Source: Vagococcus acidifermentans (lineage in GTDB: Bacteria; Bacillota; Bacilli; Lactobacillales; Vagococcaceae). From it: a DNA stretch of 64,000 nt. Below the pieces are notes generated by a model. It did not search any database and was not told where the DNA came from. It saw only the letters and a program-made list of their open reading frames with translations. Numbering within the stretch: the first letter of the stretch is position 1; every line of letters starts with the position of its first letter. The stretch covers positions 62,001-126,000 of the forward strand of contig NZ_NGKC01000003.1 in assembly GCF_003987655.1 (NCBI RefSeq), written 5' to 3'. Made by a program: the position numbers and the translations under genes. Of the stretch, positions 26,579-35,571 are shown in pieces.

Positions 26579-27988
26579 ATGAATACAACGAACGAGCAAA
26601 AACAAGTATCCATGCGGGCTAGGGTTCAAGCATTTGGCGGATTTTTAACAAATATGGTATTGCCTAATATTGGTGCGTTTATCGCTTGGGGAATTGTTAC
26701 AGCTTTATTTATTCCGTCAGGCTGGTTTCCTAATGAGTCTTTGAATGAACTGGTAAGCCCAACAGTTAGTTATTTATTGCCATTATTGTTAGCTTATACA
26801 GGAGGTCGAATGGTTGGCGGTCAAAGAGGTGCTGTTCTGGGTTCATTAGGGACGATTGGTTTAATAATTGGTTCGGATATTCCAATGTTTATGGGAGCAA
26901 TGATTGTAGGGCCCTTAGGCGGATGGATTATGAAGAAAACAGATAACTTCCTTGAGGGAAAAATTCCTGCTGGTTTTGAAATGGTAGTGAACAACTTCTC
27001 AATTGGAATCCTGGGTTTTATATTGATGATTTTGTCATATTTATTAATTGGACCAACGATTCAAGCGGCTAATCAGCTAGTTACAAATGCAATCGAAGCA
27101 TTAGTATCAACAGGTTTTTTACCATTGCTTTCATTAATTAATGAACCTGCTAAAGTATTATTTTTGAACAATGTTATCGACCAAGGGGTCTACTATCCGC
27201 TAGGTATGCAGCAAACACTTGAAGCAGGAAAGTCCATCTATTTCATGGTTGCTTCAAATCCTGGTCCTGGTTTAGGTTTGTTGCTAGCGTACTCAATTTT
27301 TGGTAAAAAAGCAGCCAAACGAACTGCACCTGGAGCAATCATTATTCATTTCTTTGGTGGTATACATGAATTGTATTTTCCTTATGTTCTAATGAAGCCG
27401 ATTACAATTATTTCGATGATTGCCGGAGGAATGTCTGGTATAGTTACCTTTCAATTGTTTGGTGTCGGATTGGTTGCTGGTCCTAGTCCAGGGTCAATCT
27501 TTTCATATTTAGCATTGACTCCAAAAGGAAACTTTCTTGGTGTGATTGCAGGAGTGACAATAGCTACAATCGTTTCATTTTTAGTGACTTCAGTAATTTT
27601 AAAAGCTGATAAAACTGCTGATGAAGATGTTTTTGAGGAGTCAGTTGAACGTTCAAAATCAATGAAACAAGAAGGAAAACAGTTGTCTGGAGCAAGATCT
27701 GTTTCACTTTCAAAGATTTCTTTTGCTTGTGATGCTGGCATGGGAAGTAGTGCTATGGGGGCAACTACATTGAAAAACAAATTGAAAAAAGCTGGTATTG
27801 AAGACATAGAAATAAAAAATTATCGGATTGAAGATGTTCCAACTGATAGTGATATTATTGTAGTTCACAAAGATTTAGAAGAAAGGACGCGAAAATCACA
27901 TCCAGATATCCAAATAGTAGCTTTACAAAATTATCTGCAAGATCCAGCGATTGACCGTCTGGTAGAAGAAATTGTAGAGGGAAAGTAA
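26579..27988 (+). CDS. mtlA: PTS EIICB, mannitol-type permease
   Basis: A 469-residue permease with a mannitol-class EIIC domain (LPNIGAFIAWG, then GGIHELYFPY, the diagnostic substrate loop) and a C-terminal EIIB domain with FACDAGMGSSAMGA, Cys at about residue 384. AAAGGAGAG precedes the ATG. It imports and phosphorylates a hexitol; EIIA is a separate gene just upstream. It is the last gene of the operon and is followed by a strong terminator. Substrate may be mannitol or a related polyol, as argued under the dehydrogenase. Confidence 0.92.
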   Translation: MNTTNEQKQVSMRARVQAFGGFLTNMVLPNIGAFIAWGIVTALFIPSGWFPNESLNELVSPTVSYLLPLLLAYTGGRMVGGQRGAVLGSLGTIGLIIGSDIPMFMGAMIVGPLGGWIMKKTDNFLEGKIPAGFEMVVNNFSIGILGFILMILSYLLIGPTIQAANQLVTNAIEALVSTGFLPLLSLINEPAKVLFLNNVIDQGVYYPLGMQQTLEAGKSIYFMVASNPGPGLGLLLAYSIFGKKAAKRTAPGAIIIHFFGGIHELYFPYVLMKPITIISMIAGGMSGIVTFQLFGVGLVAGPSPGSIFSYLALTPKGNFLGVIAGVTIATIVSFLVTSVILKADKTADEDVFEESVERSKSMKQEGKQLSGARSVSLSKISFACDAGMGSSAMGATTLKNKLKKAGIEDIEIKNYRIEDVPTDSDIIVVHKDLEERTRKSHPDIQIVALQNYLQDPAIDRLVEEIVEGK

Positions 27989-28082
27989 TGAATGTATCAG
28001 AGCGATATTAAGAACAATAAATAAGTATTGAAATCATTAAAAAGAGCAAATAACTGTAACTTATAAATATTAGAGGCAAATT

Positions 28083-28120
28083 AGTAAATATCCACCCGTT
28101 TTCATGGGTGGATATTTACT
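28083..28120. terminator. Terminator after the hexitol-type operon
   Basis: A perfect 15-base-pair dyad (AGTAAATATCCACCC / GGGTGGATATTTACT) with an eight-base loop. Confidence 0.88.
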
Positions 28121-28816
28121 TTGCATCATGGCAAAAATTTCTTTCATTGTTGGTTGGGTGCTGCTTTGATATATGAAATTTTACTATGGTGTTTTTTATT
28201 TTAGGGTGGTTAACTTGATTATATTGCTAACCATTTAAAAAAATAAACATACACTTTTTTCTTAATTTTCCATTTGTCAAATTAAGTTAGAACCAATCGC
28301 CCCTTGTATAGAGCTCAAAAAGACTTAAATAGTCAAGAGTGATAGATTTAAAAAAATCGCAAGGAAACGTCGAAACCATTGGTATTGTACATCTTCTATA
28401 TCAGAAGTTTTACGGACATTTGGCATCTTTTCTACCAAATGTCGTTCACAATATTCGATAGTCATGATTTTTGTAAAAAAATGAATGACTATATTGCACA
28501 TCATTTGAATCGTCCGTTTCATTTGGTTATTGATTTCAGTGGGTTTGATTCCTTGAAAAAATTTTTTTATTTTTAAAATTCGCGAAAATAAAAAACGATA
28601 TTCATTACTTTACACTTCTATAATTTACTTACTTCCAACCTTATTTTCTTTTATTTAAACAATGGCACAATATTGTCATCCCCCACCCCCATCTAAAATA
28701 ATCCCTTCCACCTCAAATAGTAAGAATAATTTAAGAAATAAGTACCCCATTTATTCAGAATTTTTATATATAATCAGTATAGTGAACGAAGGATATAAGA
28801 CAGTTAGGAGATAAGA
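28121..28816. other. AT-rich spacer before the two-component system
   Basis: No supported gene. A minus-strand frame at 28325-28522 (with EYCERHLVEKMPNVRK) has a faint transposase-like look but no catalytic residues; it may be a scrap of an IS. A TATAAT box at 28769-28774 lies some 45 bases before the response-regulator start, but no good -35 was seen at the usual distance. Confidence 0.4.
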
Positions 28817-29515
28817 ATGAAAAAAACAATATTAGTTGTGGATGATGACAAAGAAATCCGTGAGGGGATACGCATTTATTTGGAGCAGGAAGGTTATGAG
28901 GTGTTGGAAGCCTCAGACGGAAAAGTAGCGCTGGAAATATTGTCGCAGAAAGAGACGCATCTGGTTATTTTGGATATTATGATGCCGAATCTTGACGGGA
29001 CACTGACTGCGTATCATATCAGGAAAAAGAATAGTGTGCCGATTTTAATGTTAAGTGCCAAAAGCGAAGAGATAGATAAAATTTCAGGGCTGCAAGTCGG
29101 TGCGGACGATTATTTGACTAAGCCGTTTAGTCCGATGGAACTGTTGGCAAGGGTCAAATCGCTGTTGCGGCGTTATTTGACGCTTGGCAATTATCAGCCG
29201 GAGGAGAAGTCCTCTCATTTGGTCGAAGTAAATGGGCTGCTTCTGGATAAGCTGGAAAAAAAGTTGTTTGTCGAAGACAGGGAGGTCAAGCTGACGCCTA
29301 AAGAATTCAAAATCATGGACTTGTTGATGTCTTCTCCCGGCAGAGTTTTTTCCATTGACGACATTTATGAATCCGTCTGGGAAGAACCCAGCTTTCATTC
29401 AGACAACACTGTATCCGTTCATATTAGACGGATTAGGGAGAAGATAGAAGTGGTGCCGAAACAGCCAAAATATTTAAAGGTGGTGTGGGGTGTTGGTTAC
29501 AAAATTGAAAAGTAA
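28817..29515 (+). CDS. OmpR/PhoB-family response regulator
   Basis: A 232-residue regulator: receiver domain with the acidic DDD cluster at 9-11, phospho-acceptor Asp about 53 (VILDIMMPNLDG) and Lys of LTKPFSP, then a winged helix-turn-helix of the OmpR type (LTPKEFKIMDLL, DNTVSVHIRRIREKIE). The ATG at 28817 follows TTAGGAGAT. The overlapping downstream gene encodes its sensor kinase. The arrangement and sequence resemble VanR-like and other envelope-stress regulators; the target genes are unknown. Confidence 0.92.
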   Translation: MKKTILVVDDDKEIREGIRIYLEQEGYEVLEASDGKVALEILSQKETHLVILDIMMPNLDGTLTAYHIRKKNSVPILMLSAKSEEIDKISGLQVGADDYLTKPFSPMELLARVKSLLRRYLTLGNYQPEEKSSHLVEVNGLLLDKLEKKLFVEDREVKLTPKEFKIMDLLMSSPGRVFSIDDIYESVWEEPSFHSDNTVSVHIRRIREKIEVVPKQPKYLKVVWGVGYKIEK

Positions 29516-31661
29516 AGATTTTTTATTGGGTGCTGTGCTGCTAATGACAATCGGCTGGTTCATTCTTTGCTCGACAGTCGGCTGGTTGAAGGAACAGACA
29601 GGGGGAAACGATCCGTCAAGCGCCTTTCTTGATGCTGTGTCTAGTATTTACACAGAAGAGGTCTTAGCAGATGATAAGTTGGCGGATGTTTCTTTTGAAA
29701 ATATTTCATCGGCACAGGTTCAGCAGTATCGTGAATATTACGGAGACTTGGGCACACAGCTGGGCGATATCTTCACACAATATATAGATAAAATAGATGC
29801 AGCTGAAAATCAAAAAAAAGTCGAAGCACTCAAAAAAGAGCGGGACGAAAAAATGCAGGCAATCATTGCGAACTACAGTGATGCCGATATTGTCAGGGAG
29901 AAAATCGTTCAGGAAGAAACCAAATGGCTGGAGGCTAATCGCGAGGCTCTGTTAACGTATTTGTCAGATATAGTTGCGTCTGCTGACCGTGATTACAGTT
30001 ATTATGTCATGAGGGAAAACGGTGAGGTAATCACGAATGTGTCACAGCTGGCAACGGAGACGGACCAAAAAATGATTGCAGCTTATTTTGAGAAAGAAAC
30101 CATCCAGCCCGGCACACAAAAAGACTACATGGTTGATTTTCAGTATTCAGAGATAGGGTCAAGTGATGCGCACAGTTATTTATTTGCCGGGATGAATGAG
30201 GCGGTGACTGTTTCCTATGGCTTAAAACGGACGTCACCATTATTAAATCTGGTGAAAAAAGAAAAACGGCTCAAGAGCATCATGCAAGTACTGGCATGTG
30301 CCGGTTTAGGTCTGATGATATTAGGGTCATTGTGTGCATACGGATATGTCAAAGCAGATGACGGGGCACCGCATAAGGGACTAGACAAGCTCAAAAAAAT
30401 CCCTTTGGATGTGTTGGTGCTTGTGATGTTAGTGGTCAGTTTTTTGTCTTTAGGATTGTTTGAAGGGGTTATTTTGTACCGCGTGTTTCTGTCATGGGCA
30501 GGGATTGTTCAGATAATGCTTGCGGCAGCTTTGTTCGGCGCTGCACTGATGTTATGCTTGATCCAGCTCAAAGAACTTTTGACGGCTTTGCAGCACAACA
30601 AATGGCCGCTGGTGCTAAAGGCTAAGTTCAACGACACTTTTTTTATGAGGTGTTGGAAAATCATCCGCTACTATTATCGCAAGCTGCCGTTTGTGATTGT
30701 AGCAGCGCTGGTCTTGTTGAGCCTTGTTTTAGTCATGTCGCTCGGCCCGGACCTGCTTTTAAATAGTCGGCTTGTGTTAGTCGGGTTGTGTGTATTGGGC
30801 ATGATTTTACTGTACGTGCACCGGCAGTATTACGTGCGGTCCATGCAGCTGTTGTCTCAACCGGCAGCTATTCTGTCACAACATGGTGAAGCTCTTTCAC
30901 CGGATGACGGTATGAACGGCGTGGCAGACAATTTGGCAAAGCTTGGCCAGATGGTGGAGCAAACCAAACAATTGAATCGGAAAAGCGAACACTTGAAGAG
31001 CGAGCTGCTTACCAATGTCAGTCATGATTTGCGGACGCCTTTGACTTCGCTGATTACATACAGCGAATTGTTGAATCAGCCGGCCCATTCAGAGGGAGAA
31101 AAGGAAAAGTACCGGAAAATCATTCATGAAAAATCGTTGCGTATGAAACGCTTAATTGATGACTTGTTTGAAGTGACTAAAATGGACAATGGCGAAATCA
31201 CTTTAAATCAGTCACCGGTTAATATGAATCAACTGCTGGAACAGGCCGTTGCGGAGTATGAGGATATTTTTAAAGAAAAAAATTTAAAAATGATGTACTA
31301 CAAGCCGCATGAAAAAATAGAGGCTTTGGTGGACGGCGATAAAATCTGGCGGGTGATGGATAATCTGTTCAGTAATGCAGCAAAGTACGCCATGTCAGGA
31401 ACGAGGATTCATTTGAAGCTTTATCAAGAGGGTCAAGATATATTACTTGAAATGAAAAATATCGCAAATTATGAATTAAATCAGGAAGCCAGCGGGTTAG
31501 TCGAACGCTTTAAGCGGGCAGACAACTCCCGTCATACGGAGGGCTCGGGTTTAGGGCTGGCGATTGCCAGTTCAATCGTTGAATTGCATCATGGCCAGTT
31601 AACAGTCACTGTCGACGGAGATATGTTTAAGCTGCATGTGTCGCTGCCGCAAGGGCTGTAG
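29490..31661 (+). CDS. Polytopic sensor histidine kinase
   Basis: A large kinase (723 residues from the GTG at 29490, which overlaps the regulator gene by 26 bp; TTG at 29493 is another choice). There is one N-terminal membrane helix, an extracellular domain of about 230 residues with a Lys/Glu-rich helical part, then about six hydrophobic helices between residues 265 and 460. The HisKA domain has SHDLRTPLTSL with the phosphorylated His near 512. The ATPase domain has NLFSNAAKYA and GSGLGLAIAS. Most partners of VanR-type regulators have just two membrane helices, so this sensor is longer than usual and may read membrane or wall state. Confidence 0.9.
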   Translation: MLVTKLKSKDFLLGAVLLMTIGWFILCSTVGWLKEQTGGNDPSSAFLDAVSSIYTEEVLADDKLADVSFENISSAQVQQYREYYGDLGTQLGDIFTQYIDKIDAAENQKKVEALKKERDEKMQAIIANYSDADIVREKIVQEETKWLEANREALLTYLSDIVASADRDYSYYVMRENGEVITNVSQLATETDQKMIAAYFEKETIQPGTQKDYMVDFQYSEIGSSDAHSYLFAGMNEAVTVSYGLKRTSPLLNLVKKEKRLKSIMQVLACAGLGLMILGSLCAYGYVKADDGAPHKGLDKLKKIPLDVLVLVMLVVSFLSLGLFEGVILYRVFLSWAGIVQIMLAAALFGAALMLCLIQLKELLTALQHNKWPLVLKAKFNDTFFMRCWKIIRYYYRKLPFVIVAALVLLSLVLVMSLGPDLLLNSRLVLVGLCVLGMILLYVHRQYYVRSMQLLSQPAAILSQHGEALSPDDGMNGVADNLAKLGQMVEQTKQLNRKSEHLKSELLTNVSHDLRTPLTSLITYSELLNQPAHSEGEKEKYRKIIHEKSLRMKRLIDDLFEVTKMDNGEITLNQSPVNMNQLLEQAVAEYEDIFKEKNLKMMYYKPHEKIEALVDGDKIWRVMDNLFSNAAKYAMSGTRIHLKLYQEGQDILLEMKNIANYELNQEASGLVERFKRADNSRHTEGSGLGLAIASSIVELHHGQLTVTVDGDMFKLHVSLPQGL

Positions 31662-31675
31662 GTCAATAATCGCAA

Positions 31676-31717
31676 AGCACATCCGACAAGCGCGTCATAG
31701 CAATTGTCGGATGTGCT
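31676..31717. terminator. Bidirectional terminator between the kinase and Rgg genes
   Basis: AGCACATCCGACAA pairs with TTGTCGGATGTGCT around a 14-base loop; a CTTTTG tail follows. It separates two convergent genes. Confidence 0.8.
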
Positions 31718-31723
31718 CTTTTG

Positions 31724-32599
31724 TCAGCTGTCAGAACAAGCAGCATCATTTGTTTTGAAATAAATATAGAGTGCATTCAATTTATTCGCATAATTAACAT
31801 AACCAAGGACATCGTGGAAAATACGCAGAATCTCTTCCACTTGTGCCGCTCCTTGTTGATGTCCGTCCTTCATTTGAAGGATGCCTTGTACAAAGCGGGC
31901 AAATAAATCGAAGTGGATATTGTGTGTCTGCTGTTGTGAGGCAATATTTGTAAAATAAATGTCCAGTATTTTTTCGGCATGGCCGAGTTTGCTGTTTTTG
32001 ATTAATTTTAGCGCAAAATGGAGAGCTAAATCGTTGCGCCAGTGATTCATGTCAGCAGACGGATGCCGTCTTTTCAACAACTGCATGGCGTAGACATATG
32101 CTTCATCGTCGTCAAAGAGAAAGTACATGTACGTTCCGAGAAACAATTCAAATTTTCCCCATTGTTCTATTTTTCGCAAATGTGCCAGCAGCGGCTCGGT
32201 ATCCGCATGATAAACGGGCGGAAATGAATAGTCGTAATACTGCTTTCCCACGAGACTTATCAGGAAAAATCGTTTTTCACCTGTTTCAGCATACTGACTG
32301 TCATTTTCTTCAATGAATTTTTTTAACAGAAAAGAGTTGCCTGAATTAAAGGCATTATCCAGCTCATCTTCGACAGCAGTCAACCAGACATCTAACGCGT
32401 TGCCGGTTTCCGAGATAAATTCGAGCATGGTGGTGTCCATCCGGACAAGCAGCTTGAGCAGGTTATTGAAGCTGATGTCGCTTACGTTCGTTTCAAATTT
32501 ACGCAAAAACTGTGGGGAAACGATATCACCGGCCACCTCTTTAGCTGTTAGTCCTTTGTTTTGTCTAATACGATGAAAAATATCCCCGGAATGCCTCAT
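31724..32599 (-). CDS. Rgg/GadR/MutR-family transcriptional regulator
   Basis: A 291-residue protein with an N-terminal XRE-type helix-turn-helix (IRQNKGLTAKEVAGDIVSPQFLRKFE) and a long helical repeat domain, the layout of Rgg proteins. Some Rgg proteins bind short secreted pheromones; others act without a peptide. No clear peptide gene was found in the 150 bp upstream. It is divergent from a GPP34-type gene and a DUF3267 protein, its most likely targets. GGAGG lies upstream of the ATG at 32599. Confidence 0.82.
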   Translation of the reverse strand: MRHSGDIFHRIRQNKGLTAKEVAGDIVSPQFLRKFETNVSDISFNNLLKLLVRMDTTMLEFISETGNALDVWLTAVEDELDNAFNSGNSFLLKKFIEENDSQYAETGEKRFFLISLVGKQYYDYSFPPVYHADTEPLLAHLRKIEQWGKFELFLGTYMYFLFDDDEAYVYAMQLLKRRHPSADMNHWRNDLALHFALKLIKNSKLGHAEKILDIYFTNIASQQQTHNIHFDLFARFVQGILQMKDGHQQGAAQVEEILRIFHDVLGYVNYANKLNALYIYFKTNDAACSDS

Positions 32600-32749
32600 T
32601 CAAATCCCTCCAAGTAACTATAGTATCATTTTCCTGTTAATTTCTGATAAATGCAAGCTTTTTTGCAACGTTTTGAATAGATAGTATCTTTTTTTCCATC
32701 GTGTTCATTTTTTTGGCTATTATCAATTTAACAGATAGGAGTGAAACAA

Positions 32750-33409
32750 ATGAAACTGACATCATTAAGTGAACAACTTTTTTTATTAGCGATGGATAGG
32801 CGGGGGAGTGTCGCTGGCAATCGGTACCGCATGCAAATCAGTCTGGTGATGGCGGGATTGCTGGATTTAGAAGAAGCAGGCATTATCAAATTAGCACAAC
32901 AGGCTGTCATAGTAAAAGCAACCAGCTTGCCGGGTGACCTGCTATTTTTACAGCCGCTTCATGAGCTGATAACCAAGATGAAAAAGCCGACTCTCAAAAA
33001 AATAGCTGACAAATACTGCGGCACATTCACTGACAGGGAATTAAAAAAATATTTAACAAGTATCAGGAACGAGCTGCTGCAAAAACAGCTGGTGCAAGTG
33101 ACACAAAAAGCAGGTTATCTCGGGAAGCAGTCGATTTACTCCGCGGACGAGGCTGAGCTGGCACTGCTGTTGGACGATGTCATAAAACAGATAACGGATG
33201 AGGCGCCAAACGGCAAAATGCTTGCTTTATGGGTGCTGTTGGAAAAGACTAAGTTATCAGGAAAATATTTTACCAAAGATACACTCAATCAAGTGCGGAA
33301 GAAATTAGCAGATTTGACTGACCAGCCGCTATTCAACGACTTGAAAATCATGGAAAAAGAAATAGAAGCAACATTTTTAGTCCTGTTGACGGCTGCGACT
33401 GTCAACTAA
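32750..33409 (+). CDS. GPP34 (GOLPH3-like) family protein
   Basis: A 219-residue helical protein from the ATG at 32750, with AGGAG nine bases upstream; a GTG nine bases earlier overlaps that site. The opening LSEQLFLLAMDRRGSVAG, followed by a hydrophobic AGLLDLEEAGIIKL, matches the start of the GPP34 domain. In eukaryotes these proteins bind phosphoinositide membranes; the role of bacterial members is unknown. It lies 24 bp before a DUF3267 gene and opposite an Rgg-type regulator, which suggests a regulated envelope function. Family assignment is by pattern only. Confidence 0.68.
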   Translation: MKLTSLSEQLFLLAMDRRGSVAGNRYRMQISLVMAGLLDLEEAGIIKLAQQAVIVKATSLPGDLLFLQPLHELITKMKKPTLKKIADKYCGTFTDRELKKYLTSIRNELLQKQLVQVTQKAGYLGKQSIYSADEAELALLLDDVIKQITDEAPNGKMLALWVLLEKTKLSGKYFTKDTLNQVRKKLADLTDQPLFNDLKIMEKEIEATFLVLLTAATVN

Positions 33410-33433
33410 ACAAGAAAGCGGGGAATATGTGAT

Positions 33434-33958
33434 ATGTCGAAAATTACTAAAGAAGTAACTTATAGTGCAATGATGGTAAACGTTATCGGACTTTTATGCG
33501 TTGTCCCTCTGTTAGTAGCTTATATGTGGAGTTACAGACTGTTTTTTTACAAACAACTAGCTGAAGTCCCTATTAACATGACGCTGCTGCTTACGGGGTT
33601 GCTAATTATTTCGTTAGCCGTACACGAAGTACTGCATGGTGTCGGCTGGGTGCTGACAAAGGGCTGTGCCGCTAAAAATATCCATCTGAAATTTAGGATG
33701 CTGATGGCATCTTGTCATTGCGACAAGCCGTTATTGGGCAGTCGTTATATGTTTGGCTTGGTATTTCCTTTTGCTGTCCTAGTGACCAGTACGATTATTC
33801 TATCGTTTCTCTATCCCAGCAACGTGACATTATTTGCCGCTCTTGTGAACATTGCTTTGTGCGGCGGAGATATCCTGCTGTTTTTAAGGCTCTTTCCTTA
33901 CCGCAGAAACAAAATCATCGATCACCCGGACAAGGCGGGATTTGCAGTAGTAGCATAG
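33434..33958 (+). CDS. DUF3267-type membrane zincin
   Basis: A 174-residue membrane protein with about four hydrophobic helices. The motif VHEVLHGVGW (His 64, Glu 65, His 68) is the HExxH zinc site of the DUF3267 family of putative metallopeptidases. It follows the GPP34-type gene by 24 bp, so they are probably cotranscribed. Substrate unknown. Given the divergent Rgg-type regulator, peptide processing is a possibility, but nothing in the sequence proves it. Confidence 0.82.
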   Translation: MSKITKEVTYSAMMVNVIGLLCVVPLLVAYMWSYRLFFYKQLAEVPINMTLLLTGLLIISLAVHEVLHGVGWVLTKGCAAKNIHLKFRMLMASCHCDKPLLGSRYMFGLVFPFAVLVTSTIILSFLYPSNVTLFAALVNIALCGGDILLFLRLFPYRRNKIIDHPDKAGFAVVA

Positions 33959-33968
33959 CCGGCACACT

Positions 33969-34017
33969 AAAAACACACAAAAAACGAACATTCCGTCGTC
34001 ATTTTGTGTGTGTTTTT
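33969..34017. terminator. Terminator between DUF3267 and the lipid-kinase pseudogene
   Basis: AAAAACACACAAAA pairs with TTTTGTGTGTGTTTTT around a 20-base loop. It can serve both convergent transcripts. Confidence 0.72.
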
Positions 34018-34061
34018 CTATGTATTTCTGAAGAACGTCCCGCTTGCTTGTTGCTGCGTTC

Positions 34062-34951
34062 TTAGTCTTTGGGGACAAACAACGTAAGAAATTTTTTATG
34101 CCAGTTTAATGTCAGCGGCAGGGCAGGACCGGCATCGCCGTCTATCCGCGAATAGATAGTGTCGTGTTGATTGGCAGGAGCCATCTTCACCTGCTCGGCG
34201 TTTAAATAGGTAAGGCTTTTTGCTTCTTTTAATTCACCTGTAAAGGCATAACGGATGAAAGAAAGTACTTTTTTGATACCGATATCATGCAAGATGCTGA
34301 TGTGAAATGTATCATGGTCATCGTCCACGTACTTGATGCCCCCGACTGAATCAGTCGTTGTTGCCAGTGCAATCCAGACTTTGAGTCTTTCTTTTCCGGA
34401 ACTGGTCTCAAAGACGATAGAGTGGAGTGGGCTTTATTACGGCCGATTTTCCGGAAAGCTGCCAGCGGATAGACAATCAGCCCGAATTTTTTCTTTTCTT
34501 TTTGCCGGACATCATTAGAGATATCTGCGAGAACGCCGATTGTAAACGAACTGACAATAGCTTTCTCGTTGTTACAAGAACCGATGCTGACTTTTTTTGT
34601 CTGTCCGTCAACAATGATGTTGAGCGCTTCGTCAACGTCATTTGGAATGTTCCACCGTTTGGCAAAATTGTTAATCGTCCCCCTGGGGATAATGCCTAGA
34701 GGGATGCTTTGTTTGAGTTGTATAAACGCAGTGATAACGACGTTCAGCGTTCCGTCCCCGCCTATTGAAATAATTCCGTCATAGCGAGGAATTTGTTTCT
34801 TCAGGGCTGCCAGTGCGTCTTCCACCGTTTTTTCGACTAACAAATCGGCCTGAAACCCGTTTTCCCGCATAACAGCTTGCACATGTTCGGCAGTTTTTTG
34901 AATGTCAGAACCTCCTGCACTGGCGTTAAAATAAATAATAAATTTTTTGAT
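34062..34951 (-). pseudogene. Diacylglycerol kinase family lipid kinase, broken by two small lesions
   Basis: The intact family member (DagK/YegS type) would be about 300 residues. Its start is readable from about 34951 as FIIYFNASAGGSD, and the catalytic GGDGTLN and IPRGTINNFAKR blocks are present. Two lesions break it. GAGTG is tandemly duplicated at 34420-34429, and removing one copy lets AHSIVFETSSGKERL continue into the C-terminal frame that ends at 34062. Near the start, the ribosome site and the GTG/ATG codons at 34960-34975 are out of frame by an A-run of six (34943-34948 on the other strand). The kinase would phosphorylate diacylglycerol for lipid recycling. It is not made in full here unless the sequence is wrong at both places. 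Confidence 0.82.
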
Positions 34952-35052
34952 TGGAACTCACTCCCTTCATCACTATGATAGTATCTGATAACAAGAAAAA
35001 ATCGTTGTAAAAAAACAGCTGTCGGCTGATGATATTGTTTAATAATAAAAAT

Positions 35053-35087
35053 TAATCCTCTTACGCGATGATGCGTCGAGAGGATTA
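35053..35087. terminator. Terminator after the DUF1622 gene
   Basis: TAATCCTCT pairs with AGAGGATTA; on the minus strand it overlaps the stop codon of the DUF1622 gene and is followed by AT-rich sequence. Confidence 0.65.
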
Positions 35088-35495
35088 GTCAGTTTTTCGT
35101 TTAGCGTGTTCTTTGTCGAAAGCTAAGTCGACATCAATCTCTGTTTCCCGGATTTCTTTGTTCAAGAAATAGGAAATCAGTGTTCTAATCACAACGACCG
35201 CAGCAAGTTTGAAGATGTCGGCGGCGGTTGGATTAATGATTGATTCGATAATATCCGCGGCAATTAAAATCTCCAAGCTTAACAGGACATAGCTGCCGAA
35301 ATAATTTTTGATATAAGTGGTTTTTTGTGCCAGCTGCAGACGGTTTTTGGTCGACAGCTGGGTCCTGAAAAAGTCATAGGCAACAATTATCAGTCCCCAC
35401 ATCAAAATCAGAATAGAAAAGATGTGCAGAATAAAAATAAAAAAATGAAACACTGGTAATACCCAAGCGAACAGCTGAGCGGTCAATTCTTCCAA
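35085..35495 (-). CDS. DUF1622 membrane protein
   Basis: A 136-residue protein with about three membrane helices, including VLPVFHFFIFILHIFSILIL, SYVLLSLEILIAADIIES and IFKLAAVVVIRTLISYFL; the LEILIAADII segment is typical of DUF1622. It begins at a TTG with AAGGAGGAGA five bases upstream. Charged C-terminus (DKEHAKRKTD). Function unknown; no partners are evident in the region. Confidence 0.85.
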   Translation of the reverse strand: MEELTAQLFAWVLPVFHFFIFILHIFSILILMWGLIIVAYDFFRTQLSTKNRLQLAQKTTYIKNYFGSYVLLSLEILIAADIIESIINPTAADIFKLAAVVVIRTLISYFLNKEIRETEIDVDLAFDKEHAKRKTD

Positions 35496-35571
35496 ACCAA
35501 TCTCCTCCTTGTTTGTATTGTAACAGGAGAATCCGGTGATGACTATCTTTTTTTGCTGACAATCAGCCAGC

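Noticed and set aside
28325-28576. Overlapping 65-codon frames on both strands
   Set aside because: Neither has a ribosome site or recognisable domain; kept only as a possible IS scrap.
32600-32749. Short hydrophobic pheromone (SHP) gene for the Rgg-type regulator
   Set aside because: Only a nine-codon frame at 32652 was seen, without ribosome site or hydrophobic export signal.
33712-34065. 117-codon frame overlapping the DUF3267 gene
   Set aside because: Different frame of a well-supported gene and it runs through a terminator.
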